Assembly (NCBI GenBank): GCA_050732635.1
Contig: JBOHRE010000057.1
Span: 1 to 22,545, forward strand
DNA from: JBOHRE01 sp050732635
GTDB lineage: Bacteria; Gemmatimonadota; Gemmatimonadetes; Longimicrobiales; RSA9
Reading direction: 5' to 3'
Length of the DNA stretch: 22,545 nucleotides
Shown here: positions 1 to 7,139 of the stretch, piece by piece
How the letters are laid out: each line of letters begins with the position of its first letter
Position numbering within the stretch: the stretch's first letter is position 1
Made by a program: the position numbers and the translations under genes
The notes under the pieces: model-generated
What the model was told of the DNA's origin: nothing
Databases searched by the model: none
Seen by the model: the letters and a program-made list of their open reading frames with translations, nothing else

Positions 1-127
1 CCGCTTGTTCGATTTCATTGAGGTGTGGTATAACCGACAGAGGCGGCACTCCGCACTCGGCCACCTGAGTCCGGTCGAATACGAGAACCGCCTCTGAACA
101 GGTGTCCACGAAAGCGGGGCAAGATCA
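1..127 (+). mobile_element. Right end of an IS3-family insertion sequence (partial)
   Basis: The window opens inside an IS3-family element. Bases 2-97 encode the end of its transposase. They are followed at 103-127 by a sequence that begins TGTCCACGAAAGCGGGG and ends in TCA, which has the form of an IS3-family right terminal inverted repeat (elements ending 5'-TG...CA-3'). The left end and most of the transposase lie outside the window, so neither intactness nor target-site duplication can be judged. It lies about 106 bp upstream of meaB. Confidence 0.8.
2..97 (+). CDS. IS3-family transposase, C-terminal fragment (orfB, DDE integrase)
   Basis: The only open reading is the last 31 codons, ending in TGA at 95-97. 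The peptide contains FIEVWYNRQRRHSALGHLSP followed by VEYENRL. This is the very conserved C-terminus of IS3-family orfB transposases (rve/DDE integrase core, after the catalytic Glu). The protein cuts and joins DNA ends during IS transposition. The N-terminal part is beyond the window edge, so it is called partial, not broken. The terminal inverted repeat follows the stop within a few bases, as expected for this family. Confidence 0.85.
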   Translation, partial: RLFDFIEVWYNRQRRHSALGHLSPVEYENRL

Positions 128-161
128 TTGGTTCGTCGTCTGCTGCGGCATGCCAGCGAAT

Positions 162-189
162 TCTCTGCGTTCTTCGCGCACTCTGCGGT
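162..189 (+). repeat. 28-nt intergenic repeat, copy 1 (lone copy)
   Basis: This 28-base unit begins tctctgcg and ends ctctgcggt, and it sits between the IS3 end and meaB. By eye it matches the copy at 13668-13695 with 4 mismatches. A third, inverted copy lies at 13561-13588. The unit is close to a widespread but functionally obscure intergenic repeat found in many high-GC genomes. In this first gap it stands alone, without an inverted partner. Confidence 0.7.
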
Positions 190-233
190 AAGATTGAATT
201 GACAGTGGCGAGCGCCGGCCGGCATCTTACGGC

Positions 234-1313
234 ATGACGGCACTGTCGACGAACGGTCTGCTCGTCGAGTTCCGCGCGGGGAAGCGCCTGGCGCTCTCGC
301 GCGCCATCTCGCTGGTCGAGAACGCCGGACCGGGCTTTGACGCGCTGCTCTCCGAGCTGCACGCCTCGACCGGCCGCGCGCACCGAATCGGCGTCACCGG
401 GCCGCCCGGTGCCGGCAAGTCGTCGCTCGCGGCCGCGCTGGTGCAACGCTACCGCGCGCGCGGCGAGACCGTGGGTATCGTCGCCGTCGACCCGAGCTCG
501 CCCTTCACTGGCGGCGCGCTACTCGGCGACCGCATTCGCATGAACGAGCTGGCCACCGATCCCGGCGTCTTCATCCGTTCGATGGCCAGCCGCGGCTCGC
601 TCGGCGGTCTCGCGCTCGCCACCAAAGAGGTCGCCGATGTGCTCGACGCGTTCGGCTTCGACCGCGTGCTGCTGGAGACCGTCGGCGTCGGCCAGACCGA
701 GCTCGACGTAGCCAGTGCCGCAGATACCACCATCGTCGTGCTCACACCGGAGTCGGGTGACGCGGTCCAGGCGATGAAGGCCGGCTTGATGGAGATCTCC
801 GATGTCTTCGTCGTCAACAAGTCCGATCGTCCCGGCGCCGAACGACTCGCGCGCGAGATCGAGCAGATGCTCGGCCTGCGCGCCGGCCGCGCCTACCCTG
901 GGGTGCCGAGAGCTGGGGCTGGGGCTGAGGCTGAGGCTGAGGCTGGGGCTGGGCGGTCGCCGCCGACAGGCGCTCCCCAGCCCCAGCCCAAGCCCCAGCC
1001 CCGGGTAGCGGGGCAGGGCGGGGCATCGGACATCCCCGTCATCCGCACCAGTGCCGAATCCGGCGACGGCATTGACGCACTGATCGACGCGCTTGATCAC
1101 CATCGAGGCTGGCTGCAAGCGACCGGCGAACTGACGCGGCGGCGTCGCCAGCGCCACGCCGAGCGCGTGCGCCAGGCCGTCGACCGTCAGATCCGCGAGC
1201 GCACCTGGCAGGACGGTCGCGAGATCCTGGAAGACGCGCTGCCGGCACTGGCCTCGGGCGCGGAAACACCGTACCAGGTGGCGGCGCGAATCGTGCGCGC
1301 CCTGCTGGGGTAA
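234..1313 (+). CDS. meaB: MeaB/ArgK-family G-protein chaperone of the B12-dependent acyl-CoA mutase
   Basis: This is a SIMIBI-class GTPase that guards acyl-CoA mutases by gating adenosylcobalamin loading and ejecting damaged cofactor. Visible motifs are the P-loop GPPGAGKSS (55-63), the DPSSPFTGGALLGDR stretch (86-100), the switch region ETVGVGQTELD (148-158), NKSD for guanine specificity (195-198), and a C-terminal helical dimerisation region ending LEDALPALASG...IVRALLG. The protein has 359 residues against roughly 310-330 for the family. The excess is a Gly/Ala/Glu/Pro/Gln-rich insert at about residues 222-265, encoded by an inverted hexamer repeat and placed after the NKSD-containing fold, before strand DIPVIRTSA. 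The catalytic motifs are intact, so the gene is probably functional. The mutase large subunit follows 133 bp downstream on the same strand, which fits the chaperone role. Confidence 0.93.
   Translation: MTALSTNGLLVEFRAGKRLALSRAISLVENAGPGFDALLSELHASTGRAHRIGVTGPPGAGKSSLAAALVQRYRARGETVGIVAVDPSSPFTGGALLGDRIRMNELATDPGVFIRSMASRGSLGGLALATKEVADVLDAFGFDRVLLETVGVGQTELDVASAADTTIVVLTPESGDAVQAMKAGLMEISDVFVVNKSDRPGAERLAREIEQMLGLRAGRAYPGVPRAGAGAEAEAEAGAGRSPPTGAPQPQPKPQPRVAGQGGASDIPVIRTSAESGDGIDALIDALDHHRGWLQATGELTRRRRQRHAERVRQAVDRQIRERTWQDGREILEDALPALASGAETPYQVAARIVRALLG
912..1002 (+). repeat. Degenerate hexamer inverted repeat inside meaB
   Basis: The left arm (912-954) is built of tandem GGGGCT/GAGGCT units. 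After a spacer of about 17 bases, the right arm (972-1002) carries the complementary CCCCAG/CCCAAG units, so the two arms can pair as a long imperfect hairpin. The left arm also carries four runs of three or four G on the sense strand, which could fold as a G-quadruplex. All three + strand frames stay open across it. In the meaB frame it encodes alternating Ala/Gly/Glu, then Pro/Gln. Confidence 0.85.
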
Positions 1314-1446
1314 TGGCTACAGCAGTTTCCGCGCGCCCGCGTGGGCTCTGCGGCGTCCTACACGGCCGCTTGCGGGACGCGGCTCACACGGGACCGAGCG
1401 ACCGGCTGTTCAGCGGACCACCGAGAACCGGCAACGGGCAACGGAC

Positions 1447-3162
1447 ATGGGCGTGATCGAGCGCGAAGTACCGCGGCCGGAATTGGAAGCGCGATTGCGC
1501 GAGCGCGAGCGCGAGCTGGCGGTACTGCGCGCACAGCTGGCCGAGTGGCAGGCGAAGTTCGTGGCGGTGCCGAAGCGGGCGGCGGAGTTCGCCACGATAT
1601 CGGGCGAACCCGTGGATGCGCTGTACACGCCGCTGCACTGGAGCGGCTCCTACCTGGAGCAGCTGGGGCTTCCCGGCGAGTACCCGTTCACGCGCGGGCC
1701 GTATACGACGATGTACCGTACGCGGCTGTGGACGATGCGCCAGTTCGCCGGCTTCGGCACGTCGGTCGAGACGAACGCGCGTTACAAGTATCTGCTGGAC
1801 CACGGGCAGACGGGGCTGAGCGTCGCCTTCGATTTTCCGACCCTGATGGGCTACGACTCGGACCATCCTCGGTCCTTGGGGGAAGTCGGCAAGTGCGGCG
1901 TCGCCATCTCGAGTCTGGCGGACATGGAAACGCTCTTCGCCGGCATACCGCTGGACGAGGTTTCCGTGTCCATGACGATCAACGGCCCGGCGATCATCCT
2001 GTTCTGCTTCTACGTGGTGACGGCGGAGAACCAGGGTGTGCCGCCGACCGTGCTGCGCGGGACGGTGCAGAACGACATCCTGAAGGAGTACATGGCGCAG
2101 CACGCCTGGGTGTACCCGCCCGAGCCCGCGTTGAAGCTGATCGTCGACATGTTCGAGTGGTGCTCAGAACATGCACCCAAGTACAACCCGATCTCCATCA
2201 GCGGCTACCATATCCGCGAGGCGGGCGCGACGGCGGGCCAGGAGCTGGCCTACACACTGCGCAACGGCTTCGAGTACGTCGAGCGGGGCATCGCGCGCGG
2301 CCTCGACGTCGACGATTTCGCGCCACGCCTCTCGTTCTTCTTCGATGTGCACAACGAGTTCTTCGAGGAAGTCGCGAAGTTCCGGGCGGCCCGTCGCATC
2401 TGGGCGAGGCGTATGCGCGAGGTCTACGGCGCGCGCAATCCGGAGTCGTGGCGGCTGCGTACGCACGCGCAGACCGCAGGCGTCACACTGGTTGCGCAGC
2501 AACCGGAGAACAACATCGTGCGCGTCGCCTATCAGGCAATGGCCGCCGTGCTCGGTGGCACGCAGTCGCTGCACACGAACTCGATGGACGAGACGCTAGC
2601 GCTGCCGACGGAGAAGTCCGTACGGGTCGCGCTGCGCACACAGCAGGTGCTGGCCGAGGAGACGGGCGTTGCGCACACGATCGACCCGCTCGCCGGCTCC
2701 TATTTCGTCGAGGCGTTGACGGATCGACTCGAGCGCGAGGCGGAGGACGTCTTCCGCGAGGTCGAGGAGATCGGCGGTGTGGTGGCCGGCATCGAAGGCG
2801 GTTACTTCCAGCGGCGGATCGCGGAGAGCGCCGCGCGGCAGCAGCGTGAGGTCGAGGACGGTCGGCGACTGCTGGTCGGTGTAAATGCGTACACCGGCGG
2901 CAACGACGAATCCGCGCTCGACATCCTGAAAATCGACGACACGTCCGAGGAGCAGCAGCGGCAGCGCCTGACCGCGTTGCGCGCGCGCAGAGATGCGGCC
3001 AGGGTCGATGCAGCGCTCGAGGCACTGCGTAGCGCGGCACGCGAGGATGCGAATGTCATCGAGCCGATGCTCGAATGTGTGCGCGCCTATGCGACGCTGT
3101 TCGAGATCCGGCACGCGCTGGAGGACGTCTATGGCGCATTCAAGGAGCCGGTCTTCTTCTGA
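1447..3162 (+). CDS. Adenosylcobalamin-dependent acyl-CoA mutase, large (catalytic) subunit, isobutyryl-CoA-mutase-like
   Basis: 571 residues of the methylmalonyl-CoA mutase TIM-barrel family, with no B12-binding domain; that domain is the separate gene at 13829. Conserved blocks include YPFTRGPYTTMY (79-90), GLSVAFDFPTLMGYDSDHP (123-141), NDILKEYM (209-216), SISGYHIREAG (250-260, active-site His255) and QSLHTNSMDE. Two residues known to set substrate choice differ from methylmalonyl-CoA mutase: Phe100 in RQFAGF replaces Tyr89, and Gln218 in KEYMAQ replaces Arg207. The spacings 100-218-255 equal 89-207-244 in the Propionibacterium enzyme exactly, so the correspondence is firm. Phe/Gln is the isobutyryl-CoA mutase pair, so the substrate is probably a non-dicarboxylic acyl-CoA (inference). 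The first 40 residues form a charged, probably coiled-coil helix. No strong ribosome-binding site precedes the ATG. Confidence 0.92.
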   Translation: MGVIEREVPRPELEARLRERERELAVLRAQLAEWQAKFVAVPKRAAEFATISGEPVDALYTPLHWSGSYLEQLGLPGEYPFTRGPYTTMYRTRLWTMRQFAGFGTSVETNARYKYLLDHGQTGLSVAFDFPTLMGYDSDHPRSLGEVGKCGVAISSLADMETLFAGIPLDEVSVSMTINGPAIILFCFYVVTAENQGVPPTVLRGTVQNDILKEYMAQHAWVYPPEPALKLIVDMFEWCSEHAPKYNPISISGYHIREAGATAGQELAYTLRNGFEYVERGIARGLDVDDFAPRLSFFFDVHNEFFEEVAKFRAARRIWARRMREVYGARNPESWRLRTHAQTAGVTLVAQQPENNIVRVAYQAMAAVLGGTQSLHTNSMDETLALPTEKSVRVALRTQQVLAEETGVAHTIDPLAGSYFVEALTDRLEREAEDVFREVEEIGGVVAGIEGGYFQRRIAESAARQQREVEDGRRLLVGVNAYTGGNDESALDILKIDDTSEEQQRQRLTALRARRDAARVDAALEALRSAAREDANVIEPMLECVRAYATLFEIRHALEDVYGAFKEPVFF

Positions 3163-3255
3163 GCTGGATCGCGGAACCTCGCCGATGACGGGCAGCTCGT
3201 GGTCATTTCCGCTGGCGCCCATGTCTCCTGCGGTTGACTCCACGCGGTAGGGCGA

Positions 3256-4632
3256 TTGGAAGCGCACGTCCTGACAGCAGGCGAGATTCTCGTTCGCCTG
3301 GGCATCGTGATGCTGCTGGTCTTCGCCAACGGGTTCTTCGTCGCGTCGGAGTTCGCGTTGGTCGCGGCTCGGCGAACGCGCGTCGAGGCGCTGGCCCGGG
3401 AGGGTAGGCGAGCCGCCCGCATCGCGCTGTCGGCGATCGAGCGGCTCGATCACTATCTCTCCGCGACGCAGCTCGGGATCACGCTGGCATCGATCGGCCT
3501 CGGCTTCGTGGGCGAGGCGACCATGGCGGCGGTCTTCATCCAGGCGTTCGACGGCCTGCCCGAGCCGTTCAATGTACTGGCGGCCCACCTGGTGGCGATC
3601 ACACTGGCGTACATCCTGATCACGGTCTTGCACATTGTGCTCGGTGAGCTGGCACCGAAGTCGCTGGCGATCCTGAAGCCGGAGGCGACGGCGATGTGGA
3701 CGGCGCCGCCGCTGGTGGTTTTCACCAAGCTGCTGAATCCCTTCATCTGGCTACTGAACGGCGCGGCGAATCTGTTGCTGCGCAGCTTCGGCTTACAGCA
3801 ACCGCATGAGGCGGAGCGCGTGCACCGGCCAGAAGAGATCGAGATGTTGCTGGCCCAGAGTCACGAGCACGGCTTTCTGGCGGACGAGCCGGTCGAGATG
3901 ATCCGGGGCGTGTTCGATCTGTCGGAGACGACGGCCGGGGAGGTGATGACACCACGGACGGAGATCGTGGCGCTGCCCATCAACAGCAGTATGGACGTAG
4001 CCGCGGACCTGATCCTGCGCGTCGGCCACTCCCGTGTGCCGGTGTACGGCGAATCGCTCGACGACATCCGGGGTGTGGTCTTTGCCCGCGACGTGTGGCG
4101 TGCGCAGCTGCAGGGCGACCGGCGACTGGCCGACCTCGTGCGCGCCGTGCCGTTCGTGCCCGACAGCAAGAACATCGAGGACCTGCTGCGTGAGATGCAG
4201 GGGTCGCGCGTTCACATGGTCGTGGTCGTAGACGAGTTCGGTGGGACGGCCGGGCTGGTGACGATGGAGGACGTGGTCGAGGAGATCGTCGGTGAGATCC
4301 AGGACGAGGACGAGCCGGAGGAGGGGCCGGCGATTCGCGATCTGGAGGACGGCAAGGTCCGGCTGGATGGTTCCGTCTCGCTGACGGACCTGAACGAGCG
4401 CTACGAGCTGTCGCTGCCCGACACTGATTACACGACGGTGGGCGGCTACGTGATGGGTCGGTTGGGCCGAATCCCGGAAGTCGGTGAGACCGTCGAGTTC
4501 GACGGCGGCCGATTGGAGGTGCTGGAAATGGACGGACGCCGCCTCGAGACCGTGATGATGACCCTGAACCGCCTCGGGCTCGAGGAGGAGGAGGAGGAGG
4601 CCGGCGAGGAGGAGCTCGCCGGCGATCGGTGA
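3256..4632 (+). CDS. CorC/HlyC-type CNNM-domain membrane protein with CBS pair
   Basis: 458 residues in the usual order for the hemolysin C/CorC (CNNM) family. A DUF21 membrane domain comes first, with about four hydrophobic stretches: residues about 9-30, 72-100, 112-138 and 152-175. It contains the family-typical ANGFFVASEFALVAARRTR and GELAPKSLAI. A CBS pair follows (VMTPRTEIVALP and HSRVPVYGE for CBS1, then VVVVDEFGGTAGLVTMEDVV for CBS2). A C-terminal CorC_HlyC domain (GTVSLTDLNERY-like, DYTTVGGYVMGRLGRIPEVG) ends the fold. Members are linked to Mg2+/Co2+ efflux or Na+-coupled Mg2+ transport; the ion here is unknown. The chosen start is TTG after a TAGGG-like site; GTG at 3307 is an alternative. 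An in-frame (GAG)6 tract near the end gives a poly-Glu tail. The stop overlaps the next gene (GTGA). Confidence 0.9.
   Translation: MEAHVLTAGEILVRLGIVMLLVFANGFFVASEFALVAARRTRVEALAREGRRAARIALSAIERLDHYLSATQLGITLASIGLGFVGEATMAAVFIQAFDGLPEPFNVLAAHLVAITLAYILITVLHIVLGELAPKSLAILKPEATAMWTAPPLVVFTKLLNPFIWLLNGAANLLLRSFGLQQPHEAERVHRPEEIEMLLAQSHEHGFLADEPVEMIRGVFDLSETTAGEVMTPRTEIVALPINSSMDVAADLILRVGHSRVPVYGESLDDIRGVVFARDVWRAQLQGDRRLADLVRAVPFVPDSKNIEDLLREMQGSRVHMVVVVDEFGGTAGLVTMEDVVEEIVGEIQDEDEPEEGPAIRDLEDGKVRLDGSVSLTDLNERYELSLPDTDYTTVGGYVMGRLGRIPEVGETVEFDGGRLEVLEMDGRRLETVMMTLNRLGLEEEEEEAGEEELAGDR
4582..4599 (+). repeat. (GAG)6 trinucleotide tract in the corC-like gene
   Basis: Six consecutive GAG codons encode Glu6 close to the C-terminus of the CNNM/CBS protein, followed after GCC GGC by three further GAG codons. 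It is a coding microsatellite. Length change by slippage would stay in frame. Confidence 0.8.
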
Positions 4633-5435
4633 AGACGCCCTCGACGCCGACCGGCTGGTGGAGCGCATACTTCGACGACGTCTACTTTCGGCTCCACGAG
4701 CCGCTGTTTCCCGAGGCGCGCAGCCGCGCAGAAGTCGCCGCCATCATCGAGCTGCTGGGTCTACCCGCCGGCAGCCGGATCCTCGACGCCCCCTGCGGCT
4801 GGGGACGCCACGCGCGCCTGCTCGCTACCGCCGGCTACGCGGTCTACGGCGCCGATTCATCGCTCGATCTGCTGCGCCACGCCGCAGCCGCCAATTCCGC
4901 GGCACGGCCGCGGCGTGCGCGAACCAGTACGAAACGAGCAGCCGAGGGAAGCCCCAGCCAACCGCAGTGGATCGCTGCCGATCTGCGGTACCTGCCGTTC
5001 CGCGCGCACACCTTCGATGCCGTGATCAATGTCTTCAGCAATCTCGGCCTGTTCCTCGATGATGCGCAGGATGTCGTCGCGCTGCGGGAGGCACGGCGTG
5101 TGCTCAGACCCGGCGGCATGCTGTTGCTCGAGACGATGCATCGCGATGACGTGATCGCCAGCTACGCGACGCGTGACCGCTGGCGTCTGCCCGATGGGAC
5201 GGAAGTGCGCGTGCGACGTCGCTTCGATCCGGTCACCGGTATCAGCGAGGAGCGCCTGCGCTGGCGGCGAGGCGCCGAGCGAGGCGAGAAGCGGCACGCC
5301 CTGCGACTGCGAACCGCGACCGACATCGATCGACTGCTCTATGCAGCCGGCTTCGAGCGGGTCGACTACCATGGCGAATGGGATGCCTCGCCGCTGGCAT
5401 ACGACTCGCCGCGTCTGATCGCCCTGGCCCGCTGA
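4629..5435 (+). CDS. Class I SAM-dependent methyltransferase
   Basis: 268 residues with a Rossmann-fold methyltransferase core. Motif I is ILDAPCGWGRHARLLA (51-66), followed by an acidic strand end (GADSS, 74-78) expected to bind the SAM ribose. Motif IV-like VINVFSNLGLF and a post-motif RVLRPGGMLLLETM complete the signature of Methyltransf_11/25 enzymes. The substrate cannot be read from the sequence. The start is GTG in a four-base GTGA overlap with the upstream corC-like stop, indicating translational coupling. An Arg/Ala/Ser-rich segment (about residues 91-110) between the second strand and motif IV is probably a surface loop. The gene is followed within a few bases by the deleted AI-2E permease. 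Confidence 0.87.
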   Translation: MKTPSTPTGWWSAYFDDVYFRLHEPLFPEARSRAEVAAIIELLGLPAGSRILDAPCGWGRHARLLATAGYAVYGADSSLDLLRHAAAANSAARPRRARTSTKRAAEGSPSQPQWIAADLRYLPFRAHTFDAVINVFSNLGLFLDDAQDVVALREARRVLRPGGMLLLETMHRDDVIASYATRDRWRLPDGTEVRVRRRFDPVTGISEERLRWRRGAERGEKRHALRLRTATDIDRLLYAAGFERVDYHGEWDASPLAYDSPRLIALAR

Positions 5436-5439
5436 ACCT

Positions 5440-5761
5440 TTGGTGGCGCGCACCGCCGTCCCCCTGCGATCCGCCGTTGTCGTCCGGGCTGTGCTCATCA
5501 CGCTGGGCCTCATGGCGCTCGCCTGGCTGCTCTGGACGGGTCGCCAGGTGCTGTTCGTTACAACTGGAAGGCAACCTGCTGATGCCGCTGGTCATGCGTG
5601 GCACCGTGCATCTGCCGCCTGCACTCACCGTCCTCTTTCAGTCGTTCATGGCTCTGATCTTCGGCTTCCTCGGACTGCTCGTCGCCGTGCCGCTGCTGGC
5701 CGCCGCCCTCGTCGCCGTGAAGTCGCTTTACGTCGAGCCGCTCGAGGCCTCGGACGGTTGA
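5440..5761 (+). pseudogene. AI-2E family transporter remnant with internal deletion and frame change
   Basis: Two halves of one family occur in different frames. From TTG 5440 (or GTG 5443), about 40 codons give the N-terminal membrane helix (VLITLGLMALAWLLWTGRQV). At about 5555-5563 the reading moves to a second frame. That frame gives EGNLLMPLVMR, HLPPALTVLFQSFMALIFGF, LLVAVPLLAAALV and LYVEPLE, the conserved C-terminal end of AI-2E/PerM-type permeases, with a stop at 5759-5761. The family is normally about 350 residues; only about 105 remain, so some 240 central residues are missing. A simple frameshift cannot explain this. The product is not expected to be functional. Its end overlaps the convergent stress-protein gene by 34 bp. 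Confidence 0.82.
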
Positions 5762-6597
5762 GTGGCGTGCTCGCGCACCAGCAGCACGGGGCAGGGCGCC
5801 TCGTGCACGAGTGAGCGGGCGACGCTGCCCAGCACGATCCGGCCAACGGCGCCTGCGCCGCGGTTGCCAGCCACGATCAGGTCCGTGCCCTGCTGCTCGG
5901 CCGCATGGCGGATGACGTGCGCCGGATCACCCCTGCCAATCAGGACCTCGACACTGGCGATCGGCAGCCCCGCAGCCGCGAGGCGTGCCTCCAGCCATTG
6001 CCGCGCCTGCGCCTCCTGCTTCCCCTCGAGCTCGCCAGCGTTGCGGCTGGACGAGAGCAGCGCCGCTACGCCGGTGTAGCGGTGCGGCAGCGCGTGAACC
6101 ACGGCAGTGTGCACGGCGTCCTGAGCGAGCTCCGCAACCGCCCGCAGCACGGCGTCGGTCAGGTCGGACTGGTCGACGCTCGCCAGGATTCGCCGCGGCC
6201 GGCCTGCGACCCGACCGCGGACCACGAGCAGGGCGGCGCGGCAGTCGTGAAGCAGCCGCTCGGCCGTGCCCGTCAGGCTGGCCAGCTCCCGCGGCCGCGG
6301 TGCGCCGATGCAAACCAGGTCGACGGCGAACTCGGCCGCGGCCGCCGCGAGGCAGCTCGCCGGGGCGCCATCACGCACCAGCGCGCGCGTGCGCTCGGCG
6401 CCGAGCTCCTCGCGCAATCGCTCCAGCACCGGCTCCAGCTCGGCTCGAAGCGGGGCGCGGTCGCCGGACGCGCCGGCGCGGCTGCAGCCGACGAGCACAG
6501 TGGTGGCAGTGGCCGCGAACTGGCCGGCCGCCCAGCGCGCGGCCGCCAGCGAGGTCTCGGTCCGGCCCACACCGACCAGGATTTTATGGAACGCCAT
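5728..6597 (-). CDS. Tandem universal stress protein (two UspA domains)
   Basis: 289 residues with two Usp folds. The first begins KILVGVGRTETSLAAARWAA and ends AALLVVRG (about residues 4-128). The second begins RILASVDQSDLTDAVLRAVAE and ends CPVLLVRE (about 134-276). The second domain keeps the ATP-binding pattern: GNRGAGAVGRIVLGSVA fits G-2x-G-9x-G(S/T). In the first domain the equivalent region (GAPRPRELASLTGTAERL) has lost this pattern, so probably only one half binds nucleotide. The role is general stress or energy-state response in the cytoplasm; no partner is evident. The ATG is preceded by GGGAG with six-base spacing. The last residues (ATQPSEASSGST) run antisense into the AI-2E remnant and are non-conserved. 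Confidence 0.9.
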   Translation of the reverse strand: MAFHKILVGVGRTETSLAAARWAAGQFAATATTVLVGCSRAGASGDRAPLRAELEPVLERLREELGAERTRALVRDGAPASCLAAAAAEFAVDLVCIGAPRPRELASLTGTAERLLHDCRAALLVVRGRVAGRPRRILASVDQSDLTDAVLRAVAELAQDAVHTAVVHALPHRYTGVAALLSSSRNAGELEGKQEAQARQWLEARLAAAGLPIASVEVLIGRGDPAHVIRHAAEQQGTDLIVAGNRGAGAVGRIVLGSVARSLVHEAPCPVLLVREHATQPSEASSGST

Positions 6598-6732
6598 GCG
6601 TGCTCCCGACTCTGGTCTGCTCTCAGCCGATGCAAGACGTCATCCTGCGCCGTGGCTGCTGCGGCCGCATGGCTCCGACTCGGCAGCGCCGATACGCGGC
6701 TGCTCGCTCGTCCCGGCCGTCGCCGGACGCGC

Positions 6733-7135
6733 TCACCTCAGCGTGTACAGGTAGGCGGCGATGTCGCGCGCGTCCTGCTGGCTCACGCCGAGGCGTGGCA
6801 TGGGCGTCAGTGAATCCAGCGCCTGCGGGTCGATGATCCACGCGACGAGCACCTCCGGCACATTCGGCAGCCCGTTGACGAAGCTGCGCTCCGCGAAGCG
6901 CGTCAGTGGCGGTGCCAGCGGACTGGTCGCGTCAGCGATGCCGGGAATCGTGTGGCAGGCGCCGCAATCGTAGTGTTCGACCGCGGCGCGCCCGCTCTGC
7001 GGGTCGCCATCGACGACGCGGATCGCCGGCGCCTCGACACTGCAAGCGAGGGTGAGCCCAATTCCCGCCCGGCAGCCACATGATGAGGCCGGCGAGCTGC
7101 TGATCGGCCAGCGGTGTCACGGCCGGCTCGACGCG
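6733..7135 (-). pseudogene. Fused remnant: CtaG C-terminus plus class I cytochrome c domain
   Basis: Reading leftward, one frame starting near 7135 gives RVEPAVTPLADQQLAGLIMW and LPGG, a hallmark of CtaG-type caa3 oxidase assembly proteins. It then becomes nonsense. In a second frame, from about 7060 to the stop at 6733, there is a lipoprotein-like LTLAC, then a cytochrome c domain with heme site CGACH (6952-6966), PLTRFAERSFVNGLPNVP, a TPMPRL Met candidate for the axial ligand, and a terminal DIAAYLYTLR. The cytochrome frame has no ATG/GTG/TTG start before an upstream stop. The simplest reading is that a deletion removed the end of ctaG and the start of the cytochrome gene. Confidence 0.75.
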
Positions 7136-7139
7136 TACA

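Noticed and set aside
912..1002. Possible CRISPR array or minisatellite
   Set aside because: Units are six bases long with no unique spacers, and the two halves are inverted rather than direct repeats.
1314..1446. Longer mutase with an upstream start in the meaB-mutase gap
   Set aside because: The upstream open frame is in a different frame from the mutase and encodes only low-complexity sequence. ATG 1447 gives the family-normal length.
3163..3255. Small gene or regulatory RNA in the gap after the mutase
   Set aside because: No conserved peptide, hairpin or promoter-like element could be supported in these 93 bases.
2596..3633. 345-codon open frame on the - strand over the mutase and corC-like genes
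   Set aside because: It lies antisense to two clearly conserved genes, has no recognisable domain and no ribosome site, and has the composition expected from high-GC third-position bias.
5905..6836. Two long + strand open frames opposite the universal stress protein
   Set aside because: Both are antisense to a well-conserved tandem Usp gene and show no domain of their own.
5440..7135. Simple single-base frameshifts (sequencing errors) as the cause of the broken AI-2E and ctaG/cytochrome reads
   Set aside because: Large central parts of both families are missing altogether, which one or two base errors cannot produce. Assembly error is still possible.
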